Shown: positions 7,785 through 16,863, numbered from the stretch's first letter. The stretch: 35,772 bases of DNA from an uncultured Desulfovibrio sp. (GCF_944324935.1 NZ_CALUYG010000028.1:1-35772); one strand, 5' to 3'. Notes: generated from the letters alone by a model not told the origin. Program-made: numbers and translations.

Positions 7785-8918
7785 CTATTTGTTCTTTTTT
7801 TTGGCGGGCTGCGGCTGAGCCGGGCGCAGGCCGTCGGCGGCATCCACATAGACCCAGACGGAGCTGCCGATCTGCAGCGGGCGGGGATCGCCGTCATGGC
7901 CCTTGAGGGGCGTGCCGTCCATGATGGCGGTGCAGCACCACCAGCCCGGCCGGTTGAGCGTCAACGCGAATTCGCCGCGCTCATTGGTGCGCACGGTGAC
8001 GTCTTCATGCCAGCGGCTGGGCACGGGGCAGTTCTCCAGATTGATGCGCTGGGCGCGGACGATGGTCCCGGCGCTCGGCTTGCCGTGCGCCAGCACGCGC
8101 CCGCTGAACAGACAGGGATTGCTCAGGCCGAAGGGGCGGCTCAGGGGGACGATCTCCACCGGCAGGCCCGCGGGGTATTCCCAGCCGGTCTCCACGCCGT
8201 AGACCGGCAGGAAGCTCTTGACGTAGTGCTGGTCGTAACGCTGCGCGGCCTCGTTCCACCACGGGCGCGTCTCGATGATGAACTGATAGAGGCCGGGCTT
8301 GTCCAGCGCCACATTGGCGCCCCAGGCCTTCTTGTCGAGGTACTGGGCCTCTTCCACGTCGCCCAGAAGATCGACGCGCTCCGGCTGCATCACCCCGTCC
8401 TTGGGCAGGGTGTGCTCGTCGAAGCGCAGCACGGCAAAGAGCTGCGGCATGCTCATCTCTTCCGCCAGATGCCGGAAGGGATCCATGCGGGTCATCAGCA
8501 CGTCCACTTCCTGTTCGATGCTGGGGGCCGTGGGCGCGGGCTCAGGGACGGACGTTTCGGCAGCGGGCGTTTCGGCTGTCTGGCCTTCCGCCGCCGGAGC
8601 GGTCTCCGGCGGCGTGCCGGGGGGCAGGTCTGGCGCGGACGTGCCGTCGCGCTCCGTTTTTTCCGCCGCAGCCGGCTTTTCCGTCGTTTCCGCTTTCTCC
8701 GCCGTGGCGGCGGATGGGGCGGACGCGGCCTGCCTGGCGCTCTTGCCGTCGTTCTTGCCGCTGGGAGCATCGGCCTTGCCGTCAGCTTCCGGGGCCGCGG
8801 CGGGCTCGATGCCGGGCTGGCTCGGGATGAGCAGGGTGACCGAGGCCTCGGCCGGGACGGGCGCGGCCAGACCGCAGAGCAGGCCCGCAAGCAGCAGTGC
8901 CGTAAGTGATCGGAACAT
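7785..8918 (-). CDS. Secreted DUF4198-type protein with long Pro/Ala-rich linker
   Basis: The chosen ATG at 8918 has GGGAGG six to eight bases upstream, giving 377 residues. A signal peptide (about MFRSLTALLLAGLLC to AEA) is followed by about 100 residues of low-complexity Pro/Ala/Glu/Lys sequence. A beta-rich domain then starts near EVDVLMTRMDPFRHLAEEM. Its later part (GLYQFIIETRPWWNE, VRTNERGEFALTLNRPGWW, then DGTPLKG) matches the general pattern of DUF4198 periplasmic proteins, which often sit near metal (nickel or cobalt) uptake genes. No such transporter is next to it here. The usual His-rich start of the family (HAH) is absent and the linker takes its place, so metal binding is doubtful. 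It is monocistronic and ends in a lysine-rich tail. Confidence 0.65.
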   Translation of the reverse strand: MFRSLTALLLAGLLCGLAAPVPAEASVTLLIPSQPGIEPAAAPEADGKADAPSGKNDGKSARQAASAPSAATAEKAETTEKPAAAEKTERDGTSAPDLPPGTPPETAPAAEGQTAETPAAETSVPEPAPTAPSIEQEVDVLMTRMDPFRHLAEEMSMPQLFAVLRFDEHTLPKDGVMQPERVDLLGDVEEAQYLDKKAWGANVALDKPGLYQFIIETRPWWNEAAQRYDQHYVKSFLPVYGVETGWEYPAGLPVEIVPLSRPFGLSNPCLFSGRVLAHGKPSAGTIVRAQRINLENCPVPSRWHEDVTVRTNERGEFALTLNRPGWWCCTAIMDGTPLKGHDGDPRPLQIGSSVWVYVDAADGLRPAQPQPAKKKNK

Positions 8919-8941
8919 TCTTTTCCTCCCTGAGGCCAAAG

Positions 8942-8970
8942 AGCCTAGAACAAAAGCGGAAAATTGTCAT
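8942..8970 (-). promoter_or_regulatory. Possible sigma-70 promoter of the DUF4198-type gene
   Basis: On the minus strand ATGACA, a 17-base spacer and TAGGCT precede the gene by about 25 bases. The -35 is good and the -10 is weak. Confidence 0.4.
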
Positions 8971-9032
8971 CTTGCCACTGTGCCCCCGGCCTTGAGGCGG
9001 GGCGGCCTCAGCTTGCGGGAGAACGGAAGGCG

Positions 9033-9062
9033 AAAAAAAAGCCCCTGTCAGATGACAGGGGC
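9033..9062 (-). terminator. Intrinsic terminator of livHMGF
   Basis: A perfect 10-bp hairpin (GCCCCTGTCA at 9041-9050 with TGACAGGGGC at 9053-9062) is followed on the minus strand by eight T. It starts 26 bases after the livF stop: a textbook Rho-independent terminator. Confidence 0.92.
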
Positions 9063-9087
9063 CGTAGGGTGGCGGATGGTGCGGCGG

Positions 9088-9792
9088 CTACATGCCGAGG
9101 TAGGCGGCGCGGATGTCGCTGCTCTCCAGCAGTTTGGCGGCGGCGTCGCTCATAACGATGCGGCCGTTTTCCATGACGTAGCCCCGGTGGGCGATGCGCA
9201 GGGCCTGATTGGCGTTCTGCTCCACCAGGAAGACGGTGGTTCCGTCGGCGTTGACCTTCTGGATGATCTTGAAGATCTGCTGGATGATGATGGGCGCCAG
9301 GCCCAGGGAGGGCTCGTCCAGCAGGAGCAGCTTCGGCCGCCCCATGAGGGCGCGGCTGATGGCCAGCATCTGCTGTTCGCCGCCGGAGAGCGTGCCTCCG
9401 GCCTGCTTGCGCCGCTGGGCAAGGATGGGGAAGAGGTCGAAGACATAGTCCATGTCCTCCTTGATGCCCTGCTTGTCCTTGCGCAGGAAGGCCCCCAGAT
9501 CGAGATTCTCGCGCACGCTCAGATCCGGGAAGATGAGGCGGCCTTCCGGCACCTGTGAGATGCCGAGCTTGACGATCTCATTGGGCGGCAGGTTGTGGAT
9601 GGGCGTGCCGTTCCAGAGGATCTCCCCCTTGCGGGGGCGGTTGATGCCGCAGATGGTCATAAGCGTCGTGGACTTGCCCGCACCGTTGGCTCCGATGAGC
9701 GTGACGATCTCGCCGTCGTCCACGCGCAGGGATACGTCGCGCAGGGCCTGGATATTGCCGTAAAAGGTATCAATGCCCTTGACTTCAAGCAT
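9088..9792 (-). CDS. livF: Branched-chain amino-acid ABC transporter, ATP-binding protein LivF
   Basis: A 234-residue ABC ATPase of the usual LivF length. Walker A is GANGAGKST (34-42), the signature is LSGGEQQMLAISRAL, Walker B LLLLDEPSLGL follows directly, and the switch His is replaced in the usual LivF way by LVEQNANQA. With LivG it forms the cytoplasmic motor that drives import of leucine, isoleucine or valine through LivHM. It is the last gene of the operon: its start overlaps the livG end by 8 bases and an intrinsic terminator follows. Confidence 0.95.
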   Translation of the reverse strand: MLEVKGIDTFYGNIQALRDVSLRVDDGEIVTLIGANGAGKSTTLMTICGINRPRKGEILWNGTPIHNLPPNEIVKLGISQVPEGRLIFPDLSVRENLDLGAFLRKDKQGIKEDMDYVFDLFPILAQRRKQAGGTLSGGEQQMLAISRALMGRPKLLLLDEPSLGLAPIIIQQIFKIIQKVNADGTTVFLVEQNANQALRIAHRGYVMENGRIVMSDAAAKLLESSDIRAAYLGM

Positions 9793-10615
9793 CGTCGCTC
9801 TCTCCCAGATAGGCCTGAATGACGCGGGGGTTGTTGCGCACTTCCTCCGGTGTCCCGTAGGCGATGCGCGAACCGTATTCCATGACGTAGATGCGGTCGG
9901 AAAGGGACATGACCATGCCCATATCGTGCTCGATGAGCAGGATGGAGAGCTTGAGCCTGCCGCGCAGCTCGCGGACCAGAGCTTCCAGTTCCTGCGTCTC
10001 GTGCGGGTTCATGCCTGCGGCGGGCTCGTCCAGCAGGAGCATGCGCGGTTCCGTGGCCAGTGCGCGGGCGATCTCCAGCCGCCGTTGCGCCCCGTAGGCA
10101 AGATTGCGGGCCGATTCGTTCCAGAGATGCGCCAGATTGACGGTCTCCAGCAGGGCATAGGATCGGTCGATGGTGTCCTGTTCTTCCCGGCGGGTGCGGG
10201 CATTGCGGGTGAGCGCTCCCCAGATGCCGGCATGCGTGCGGCAGTGGCGGCCGATCATCACATTCTCGAGTACGGTCATGTCCCCGAACAGGCGGATGTT
10301 CTGGAAGGTGCGGGCCATGCCCATGCCGGTGATGATGTGCGGTTTTTTGCCGTTGAGCAGTTGCTTTTTGCCGTTGGCGTCATACAGGAAGATCTGCCCT
10401 TCCGTGGGGGTATAGATGCCGGTGACGCAGTTGAAGAAGGTCGTCTTGCCCGCGCCGTTGGGGCCGATGAGGGCGACGATCTCCCCCTCGTTGATGGTCA
10501 CGTCCAGATCGTTAAGGGCGCGCAGACCGCCGAAGTCGCGGGAAAGCCCCTCGACGACGAGGACCGGGCGGGGGCTGCCGTCCGTCTGCGCGTCATTCCT
10601 GGCGAGAATGTTCAT
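9785..10615 (-). CDS. livG: Branched-chain amino-acid ABC transporter, ATP-binding protein LivG
   Basis: A 276-residue ABC ATPase. Walker A is GPNGAGKTTF (51-60). The family-specific segment MGMARTFQNIRLFGDMTVLENV, shortened here, follows, then the signature LAYGAQRRLEIARAL, Walker B MLLLDEPAAGMN and the switch ILLIEHDMGMV. It pairs with LivF. A leader of about 18 residues before VLVVEGL is longer than in many relatives, so an internal start is possible though no better ribosome site is obvious. It overlaps livM by 4 bases and livF by 8, a translationally coupled arrangement. Confidence 0.95.
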   Translation of the reverse strand: MNILARNDAQTDGSPRPVLVVEGLSRDFGGLRALNDLDVTINEGEIVALIGPNGAGKTTFFNCVTGIYTPTEGQIFLYDANGKKQLLNGKKPHIITGMGMARTFQNIRLFGDMTVLENVMIGRHCRTHAGIWGALTRNARTRREEQDTIDRSYALLETVNLAHLWNESARNLAYGAQRRLEIARALATEPRMLLLDEPAAGMNPHETQELEALVRELRGRLKLSILLIEHDMGMVMSLSDRIYVMEYGSRIAYGTPEEVRNNPRVIQAYLGESDDA

Positions 10616-11835
10616 GCCTGCTCTCCCTTGAGGGCGCTGATGCGGTATTTGCGGCGTTCGCCGGTGACCAGGCCCTGCGGCCGGAAGATCATCATGACGA
10701 CCATGATGGCCCCGAAGATGAGCATACGATAGTCCGAAAAGGCGCGCAGGTATTCCGGGGCCAGGATGAGGATGAGGGCCGCGATGACCACGCCCACGAT
10801 GGAGCCCATGCCGCCCAGCACCACCATGGACAGGATCATGGCCGATTCCATGAAGGTGAAGCTGGCGGGGTTGATGAAGGTGCTCTTGGCGGCGAAGATG
10901 ACGCCGGCAAAACCGGCCCAGCAGGAACTGAGGGCAAAGGCGGAGAGCTTGACCCGCGCAAGGTCGATGCCCATGGCCTCGCAGGCGATTTCATCTTCAC
11001 GCAGGGCCTGCAAAGCAAGGCCCACTCGAGAGTTCTTCAGACGGGTGATGACCACGATGGTCAGGATGACCGCCAGAAGGACGAGGTAGTAGATGAAGAT
11101 GGTGTTGCCCTCGATGGAGAGCTGCTTGCCGAAGAAGCTGGGGCCGGGGATGTTCTTGATGCCGCCGGAGCCGCCCGTGAGGCTGGTCCAGTTGAGCAGG
11201 GTGAGGCGGACGATCTCGCCGAAACCGAGGGTCACGATGGCCAGATAGTCGCCCCGCAGGCGCAGCACGGGGAAGCCCAGCGCCAGGCCGAAGAGCACGG
11301 CCAGCAGGCCGCCCACGGGCAGACAGGCCCAGAAGCCGAGTCCGAAGAACTGATTGAGCAGGGCGTAGGCATAGGCGCCCACGGCGTAGAAGGCCACATA
11401 GCCCAGCACGAGCTGTCCGGCGATGCCCACGGCGATGTTCAGGCCCAACGCCAGCATGACGTAGAGCATGGCCAGGATCATGATGTTGGTCTGGTAGAAG
11501 GAGCTCGCCAGCGGCATGATCAGCATGACGAGCAGCAGCACGGTCAGCGAAACGGCGCGGCTGCGGCCGTCCCGCAGGGGCAGGCTGCACAGGCGGCCGA
11601 GGCGCGCGCCCATGCCGGTGGGCAGGGCGATGAGGGGCAGGCCGCGTCCCTTGCGGCTGAAACACCAGTTCCAGAGCAGGGAAAGGAAGAAAATGGCCAC
11701 GCCCAGCAGGATGATGCGGTCGAACTGCCATTCCACGGTCTGCTTGACCGTGTTGAGTTTGATGCCCATGACCGGGAAGGTCAGGAGCATGAACCAGATG
11801 GAGGCAAGGAGGGCTTTGCTGACAGGACGCATCAT
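10612..11835 (-). CDS. livM: Branched-chain amino-acid ABC transporter, permease LivM
   Basis: A 407-residue inner-membrane permease. An N-terminal hydrophobic extension (about residues 1-95, with a basic loop) precedes the conserved core. The core carries GLNIAVGIAGQLVLGYVAFYAVGAYAYA, recognisable in its LNI-GLAGQ-LG-A pattern, and the EAA-type loop LREDEIACEAMGIDLARVKLSAFALS that contacts the ATPases. Two starts are possible (11835 and 11832) and they hardly differ. It starts 3 bases after the livH stop and overlaps livG by 4 bases. Confidence 0.93.
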   Translation of the reverse strand: MMRPVSKALLASIWFMLLTFPVMGIKLNTVKQTVEWQFDRIILLGVAIFFLSLLWNWCFSRKGRGLPLIALPTGMGARLGRLCSLPLRDGRSRAVSLTVLLLVMLIMPLASSFYQTNIMILAMLYVMLALGLNIAVGIAGQLVLGYVAFYAVGAYAYALLNQFFGLGFWACLPVGGLLAVLFGLALGFPVLRLRGDYLAIVTLGFGEIVRLTLLNWTSLTGGSGGIKNIPGPSFFGKQLSIEGNTIFIYYLVLLAVILTIVVITRLKNSRVGLALQALREDEIACEAMGIDLARVKLSAFALSSCWAGFAGVIFAAKSTFINPASFTFMESAMILSMVVLGGMGSIVGVVIAALILILAPEYLRAFSDYRMLIFGAIMVVMMIFRPQGLVTGERRKYRISALKGEQA

Positions 11836-11838
11836 GGC

Positions 11839-12747
11839 TTACACCTTTTGTACCTTTGCCTTGCCGAGGATGCCGTCAGGGCGGAAGATAAGGATGAAAA
11901 TGAGCAGGGCGAAGGCCAGGGCGTCTTCATAGTTGCCGGAGAGGTAGCCGGTGGTGAAGCTCTCGGCGATGCCGAGCACCAGACCGCCCACCACGGCGCC
12001 GGGGATGGAGCCTATGCCGCCCAGCACGGCGGCGGTGAAGGCCTTGAGGCCCGCCAAAAAGCCGATGCTGAAGTTCACCTGCCCCATGTGGGAGGCGATG
12101 AGCACGCCGCCCAGCGCCGCCAGCGATGAGCCGACGATGAAGGTCAGCGAGATGATGCGGTCGGCATTGATGCCCAGCAGCAGGGCCATCTTGCGGTTCT
12201 GGGCCGTGGCGCGCATGGCCTTGCCCATCTTGGTGTAGCGGATGAAGATCGTCAGGGCGACCATGGCCAGCATGCTGCAAACGAGGATGAGGAAGTCGCT
12301 GGGCCCCATGATGTTGTCGATGTAGTCCAGGAATTCCATGTCCGGCAGCAGGCGCGGGAAGGGCAGATACTCGGAAGTCTGGGCCAGCAGCACATAATTC
12401 TGCAGGAAGATGGACATGCCGATGGCGGAAATGAGCGGCGAGAGGCGCGGCGCGCCGCGCAGGGGCTTGTAGGCGACCTTTTCCAGCGTGAAGCCGTAGG
12501 CGGCGCTCCAGATGATGGCGGCCAGCGCGGCCACCACGAGGATGCCGCCCGCCGGGAAGCCCATGATGCCCAGCACCCCGGCCACCAGCAGGGCCGTGAA
12601 GGCGCCGAGCATGTAGATCTCGCCATGCGCGAAGTTGATGAGCTCGATGATGCCGTACACCAGCGTATAGCCCAGGGCAATGAGCGCGTAGATGCTGCCG
12701 CGGGTAAGGCCGCTGAAGAAAAGTTCAATGAAATATTGGACGTCCAT
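11839..12747 (-). CDS. livH: Branched-chain amino-acid ABC transporter, permease LivH
   Basis: The ATG at 12747 gives 302 residues, the usual LivH length. A longer reading would need a TTG at 12783 next to the upstream hairpin. About eight membrane segments are visible. The start is typical (GLTRGSIYALIALGYTLVYG then ELINFAHGEIYMLGA), and the cytoplasmic loop TKMGKAMRATAQNRKMALLLGIN is the ATPase contact. It forms the channel with LivM in the inner membrane. The ribosome site is weak (AAGAAC), and together with the hairpin upstream this suggests lower output than livK. Confidence 0.93.
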   Translation of the reverse strand: MDVQYFIELFFSGLTRGSIYALIALGYTLVYGIIELINFAHGEIYMLGAFTALLVAGVLGIMGFPAGGILVVAALAAIIWSAAYGFTLEKVAYKPLRGAPRLSPLISAIGMSIFLQNYVLLAQTSEYLPFPRLLPDMEFLDYIDNIMGPSDFLILVCSMLAMVALTIFIRYTKMGKAMRATAQNRKMALLLGINADRIISLTFIVGSSLAALGGVLIASHMGQVNFSIGFLAGLKAFTAAVLGGIGSIPGAVVGGLVLGIAESFTTGYLSGNYEDALAFALLIFILIFRPDGILGKAKVQKV

Positions 12748-12788
12748 GCCGTTCTTGTGTGCTGCGGTTCGCCCGGGGCGCAACGGGC

Positions 12789-12819
12789 AAAAGGGCGCGG
12801 AGGCCGTGCCTCCGCGCCC
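12789..12819 (-). terminator. Hairpin with T-run after livK (attenuator or terminator)
   Basis: Arms 12793-12803 and 12809-12819 form a perfect 11-bp GC-rich stem (GGGCGCGGAGG) with a 5-base loop and TTTT on the minus strand. It sits 16 bases after the livK stop and 42 bases before livH. Partial read-through would give much more binding protein than permease. Confidence 0.8.
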
Positions 12820-12834
12820 GTGCGCCGATGTCGG

Positions 12835-13965
12835 TTAGTGCAGGGTGATGGTGTGGTCGGTCTCCACGAACTTGCCGTCCTTGACCACATAGACGGACAG
12901 GCCGAGACCGGCGGCGTCGCCGCTCTTGTTGAAGGAGAGCTTGCCCAGCGGGGTATCCACTTCGTTGCTCTTGAGTGCTTCGAGCAGCTTGGCGGTGTCG
13001 GTGCCGCCGCTGGTCTCGATGGCCTTGAGGATGGCCTGCATGGCGGCATAGGCATTGTAGAAGCCGAAGCCGGGCTCGGTGCCGAACTGCTTCACATGGG
13101 CTTCACGAGCCTTCTTGTACATGTCGAGGGAGCTGGTGTCCTTGGGATAGGAGGCCAGCACGCCTTCGCTGTCCTTGCCGGTCATCTTGAGGAAGGTCTC
13201 ATCCTTCACGCCGTCGGGGCCCATGAGGGGCGTGTCCACGCGGTCGCGGCGCATCTGCTGCACGAGCTTGGAAGCGGTGGGCTGATAGCCGCCGAAGACG
13301 AGCACGTCGGCCTTGGCGCGGCGCAGCTTGCGCACCACGGAGGAAAAGTCCACGGCGTCGGGGGTCACGGCTTCAAAGAGCACGGTCTCGATGCCGGCCT
13401 TTTCAAGGATGTTGCGGTTCTGGGTGGCGAAGCCCTTGCCGTATTCGCCGTTGTCGTGCAGGTAGGCGACTTTCTTGGCCTTGATCACGTCCTTGATGTA
13501 GCCGCTGGTCAGTTCGGCCTGGGCGTTGTCATGCGCCACGGTGCGCAGGAAGTAGGGGTGCTTGCCTTCCAGGGTCAGCGCGGGCGTGGTGGCCGTGGGG
13601 GAGATGCTGATGAGCTTGGCGCTTTCGAACATGGGCAGCGCGGCATTGGTGGGGCCGGAGCAGATGGGGCCCATGACCGCGGCCACGCCGTCGGAGATCA
13701 GCTTGGTGGCGGCGTTGGTCGCCAGTTCGGGCTTGCACTGGTCATCCTGGGCCACGAGTTCGATCTTCTTGCCCAGGACGCCGCCCTTGGCGTTGGCTTC
13801 CTCAATGACGAGCTTGGCGGCATTGAGGCTGGGCACGCCGTAGGAGGCAAGGTCGCCGGAATGCGCGCCCTGCACGCCGATCTTGATGGTGTCTTCCGCC
13901 AGCGCCGGGGCCGCGAGCGCCGTGGTCAGCAGGGCCGCGGCGAGCCAGGAAATGCCTTTTTTCAT
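12835..13965 (-). CDS. livK: Periplasmic branched-chain amino-acid binding protein LivK
   Basis: The ATG at 13965 has GAGGAG 8 bases upstream, giving 376 residues. A signal peptide (MKKGISWLAAALLTTALAAP to ALAED) is followed by the type I periplasmic binding fold: DTIKIGVQGAHSGDLASYG, then AKLVIEEANAKGGVLGKKIELVAQDD, then AAVMGPICSGPTNAALPMFE. The order is typical of LivK/LivJ. It captures Leu/Ile/Val or similar amino acids and hands them to LivHM. It is the first gene of the operon behind a good sigma-70 promoter and is followed by a hairpin. Confidence 0.95.
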   Translation of the reverse strand: MKKGISWLAAALLTTALAAPALAEDTIKIGVQGAHSGDLASYGVPSLNAAKLVIEEANAKGGVLGKKIELVAQDDQCKPELATNAATKLISDGVAAVMGPICSGPTNAALPMFESAKLISISPTATTPALTLEGKHPYFLRTVAHDNAQAELTSGYIKDVIKAKKVAYLHDNGEYGKGFATQNRNILEKAGIETVLFEAVTPDAVDFSSVVRKLRRAKADVLVFGGYQPTASKLVQQMRRDRVDTPLMGPDGVKDETFLKMTGKDSEGVLASYPKDTSSLDMYKKAREAHVKQFGTEPGFGFYNAYAAMQAILKAIETSGGTDTAKLLEALKSNEVDTPLGKLSFNKSGDAAGLGLSVYVVKDGKFVETDHTITLH

Positions 13966-14047
13966 CGTGCTTCTCCTCACGAAAAAAAGTTGCACACGAC
14001 CACGCCGCGGGCCAAACCCCGTGGCGCAGCGTTAAAGTAGAGCAGCA

Positions 14048-14076
14048 ATCCTAGCCGCAGTACAGGGGCTTGTCAA
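14048..14076 (-). promoter_or_regulatory. livK: Sigma-70 promoter of the liv operon
   Basis: On the minus strand a perfect TTGACA (14071-14076), exactly 17 bases, then TAGGAT (14048-14053). The start would be near 14041, with a leader of about 75 bases before livK. Confidence 0.75.
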
Positions 14077-14081
14077 CGAAT

Positions 14082-14133
14082 CCCCTTGTCCGGCGCGGCA
14101 CTACGGCCTTTTTTCTCTCCTGCCGGACAGGGG
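14082..14133 (-). terminator. Imperfect inverted repeat after der
   Basis: CCCCTTGTCCGGC (14082-14094) and GCCGGACAGGGG (14122-14133) pair with one bulged base around a 27-base loop. It lies 43 bases past the der stop and right before the liv promoter. It may end der transcription, but it lacks a T-run. Confidence 0.35.
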
Positions 14134-14175
14134 CGCGCCCGGCCGCGACGGACGGGCTGCCGGGAGGCGGTCCCC

Positions 14176-15552
14176 CTACTTTTTGTCCTTCTTGTGGCTG
14201 GAACGCAGGCGGATGCGCATGGGCGCATGGCTGATGCCGAAGATCTTGCGCAGGGAGCGCTCCAGATAGCGGGCATAGCTCTCCGGCACTCGTTCGGCGT
14301 CGCTCACGAAGAAAACGAAGGTCGGGGGCTGCGTCTCCGCCTGGGTGAGATAGAAGAACTTGGCTCGCACGCGCTTGACCACCGGCGGCTGATGGCGGGC
14401 CAGCACGTCTTCCATGGCCCGGTTGAGCTGCCCGGTGGGCACGCGCACGCCGCATTCCTCATGGATGGTGCGCGCCAGCGGCAGGATCTTCTCCAGCCCC
14501 TTGCCGGTGAGGGCGGACACGGGCAGGATGGGCACATGGCCGCAGAAGGCCAGCATCTGCCGCACGTTCTTCTCCAGCTGGCGCAGGGCCCCGGCGGGGA
14601 CGAGGTCGCATTTGTTGATGAGCACCATGAAGGGGATCTTGCGGTTGTCCAGCAGATCCATGAGGCGCTTGTCCTGCTGGCTCACCTGTTCGGTGGCGTC
14701 CAGCGTAAGCAGGGTGACGTCGGCCTTGGTGGTGGACTTGATGGCCGCGTTGACCGAATATTTTTCCACGATGTCCGTGATGCGCGTGCGGCGGCGCACG
14801 CCGGCGGTGTCCACGAAGATGTAGTCGCGGCCGTCCTTGCTGAAGCGCACGTCCACGCTGTCCCGCGTGGTGCCCGCCACGTCGGAGACGATCATGCGCT
14901 CTTCGCCGGAAAGGGCGTTGATGAGGGAGGACTTGCCCGCGTTGGGGCGGCCCAGCATGGCCAGACGCAGGGGGGCGTCCTCCTCGCTCGCCGTATCCGC
15001 CTCCTCGTCGTCCGTGTCGGGCAGCAGGGCGGTCAGCTCTTCGACCAGCGCGCGGATGTTGTGCCCGTGTTCGGCGGAGACGGCCAGCACCGGGAAGCCC
15101 AGCGCATGGAATTCGGCAAGCTGCTCGTCCTCGCGCTCGATGCCGTCCACCTTGTTGACCACGCAGAGGGTCGGCAGGCCCATGCGGCGCACATGGGCGG
15201 CCAGAAACTCGTCCAGCGGCAGGAGGCCGTCGCGGGCGTCCACCACGAAGGCCACGGCGCGGGCGTCCCGCATGGCGGCTTCGGCCTGACGCAGGATGTC
15301 GGCCTCGAAGCCGCGGATGCCTTCGGGGCCTTCGGCCACGGCGGCATGCGCGTCCAGCGTGATGCCGCCGGTATCCACCACCTGGAAATCCGGCAGGCCC
15401 TTGCGGCGCACGATCCCTTCCATGCGATCGCGGGTGACGCCGGGCCGGTCGTGCGTGATGGCGCGATTGCTGCGGATCAGACGGTTGAAGAGGGTGGACT
15501 TGCCCACGTTGGGGCGGCCCACCAGTACGATGCTGGGCAAGGGTGCTGCCAT
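14176..15552 (-). CDS. der: Ribosome biogenesis GTPase Der
   Basis: A 458-residue double GTPase. Domain 1 has GRPNVGKST (12-20), DRPGVTRD, DTGG (60-63) and NKVD (133-136). An acidic linker (about 178-192) separates it from domain 2, with GRPNAGKSS (201-209), DTAGVRR (248-254) and NKCD (313-316). The C-terminal KH-like domain ends in GISHAPMRIRLRSS and a lysine-rich tail. Der (EngA) acts in late 50S subunit assembly. The ATG has GAGGA 8 bases upstream. It appears to stand alone between unrelated genes. Confidence 0.96.
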   Translation of the reverse strand: MAAPLPSIVLVGRPNVGKSTLFNRLIRSNRAITHDRPGVTRDRMEGIVRRKGLPDFQVVDTGGITLDAHAAVAEGPEGIRGFEADILRQAEAAMRDARAVAFVVDARDGLLPLDEFLAAHVRRMGLPTLCVVNKVDGIEREDEQLAEFHALGFPVLAVSAEHGHNIRALVEELTALLPDTDDEEADTASEEDAPLRLAMLGRPNAGKSSLINALSGEERMIVSDVAGTTRDSVDVRFSKDGRDYIFVDTAGVRRRTRITDIVEKYSVNAAIKSTTKADVTLLTLDATEQVSQQDKRLMDLLDNRKIPFMVLINKCDLVPAGALRQLEKNVRQMLAFCGHVPILPVSALTGKGLEKILPLARTIHEECGVRVPTGQLNRAMEDVLARHQPPVVKRVRAKFFYLTQAETQPPTFVFFVSDAERVPESYARYLERSLRKIFGISHAPMRIRLRSSHKKDKK

Positions 15553-15682
15553 GACGCTGTCCTCGTTGTCGGGGTTCGGCGGGGGCGGGCGGTGCGCCCC
15601 GGCGCGGGAAGTGCACCCCTATAGCATCGAACGTCGCAAGAGGGAAGGGCCCGGCAGGGGACGCCGCCGGGCCGCCGGTGGA

Positions 15683-16812
15683 CTACCTCGTCATCTGCGC
15701 GACAAAAGCGTCGCGCATTTCCGCAAACATCGGTTTGGCCTTGGCGTACAGGGCGTCGTGGGCTTCCTTCTTGACGAGCATGTCGGCCTTGATGCGCTCA
15801 AATTCCTGTTCCGCCTCGCGAACGGTGTCCTCGTATTCCTTTTGGGTCAGGCAGACCTCAGGGTAAATTTCATTGTTGCCTTTCATCATCAGGGAAGCTG
15901 AGACAGCGACATCCTGCATGTTTCCTGCAAACATTTTTACACGAAGCGTCATGTAATATATGGACGACTTGCAATTTTTGTATTCAGGAAATGGAGGCTC
16001 GTCGATATCAGGGCTGTGTATAGCTTCCAGCATCGTGGCGCTGTTCGCGAGGCCGAGGCGCATCGCTTTCGTGAAATACGCAATGGATTTTTTTATGTCC
16101 AAGAGGGGGGGAGAGCAAGATACGCACTACCGAACAGGCCGGTTGCGCGTGCCGAGCCGTTGGCGGCTGCCGCGCCCATCCAATAGCGGGATTCCGGGGT
16201 CTGGCAACCGTATTCCTTGATGTCTTGAGGAAGGATGAAGAACTCCAGTTTATCCGGCAGGCGAAACGTCTTGTCCGGGTAGGTTTCGGAAAGAAAGCCC
16301 AGAGCAAACATGGCTTCAGGATGCCCGAGCCTGGCCGCCTTGCGCAGGGTATCCGTCGCCATCTGCTGCAGCCTCGTTTCGGGGAGGTGGTCCGCCGTGG
16401 AGCATATAAACAGGGCAGCACCGATGCGGAACCAGGCTTCCTTTTCACCCAGCATACGTACGGCCCAGTCCTCCCAGAAGGCGGCGGGCGCACCGAAGAG
16501 GGGGGGACGGTTTTCCACTTCGGCCAGACGGCTTATCGCGGCCAGCGCGAAGAGGGCCTCCATATCGCCGTTCAGTGCCTGTTCCCGCAGTTTGGCGGCC
16601 CCTTGCGTGTCGTTCTCGCGGTAAAAGATGGTCGCCCAGTTACAGGCAGGTGAAAAATTCAGGTCTTGTTTGGTGACGGGGATGATCTGCAGGTCGTTTA
16701 TCCCGTTCTCATCCATAAGGCCAGGTTTGCGGATGAACAAGTCTTCAGCGTGCGACAGACACGGGACAAGGCAGAGGCTGATGGCAAGGAAGAGGATGCG
16801 AAAAATCGGCAT
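15683..16812 (-). pseudogene. Frameshifted secreted Sel1/TPR-like repeat protein (paralog 1)
   Basis: The reading frame starts at ATG 16812 (GAGG 7-8 bases upstream) with signal peptide MPIFRILFLAISLCLVPCLS. It runs to LFGSAYLALPPSWT and stops; the rest (DIKKSIAYFTKAMRLGLANS onward) continues in another frame to 15683. Against paralog 2 (17022-18185), one base is missing beside a C7 tract near 16100, where the intact gene reads PPILDIKK. The helical repeats (LGHPEAMFALG, AAAANGSARATG, MRLGLANSAT) look like divergent Sel1/TPR repeats, which bind other proteins; the location would be periplasmic. The C-terminus is also shorter than the paralogs, lacking the lysine/alanine tail. It could be a dead copy, a phase-variable copy or an assembly error. 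Confidence 0.8.
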
Positions 16813-16863
16813 AATGTACCTCACTGGGGGAAAGCGTTTTCTCTGTGGGAGCGACATCACGAC

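Noticed and set aside
14051..14455. Minus-strand frame at the end of der as a separate gene
   Set aside because: It overlaps der in another frame and is Arg/Pro/Ala-rich with no ribosome site.
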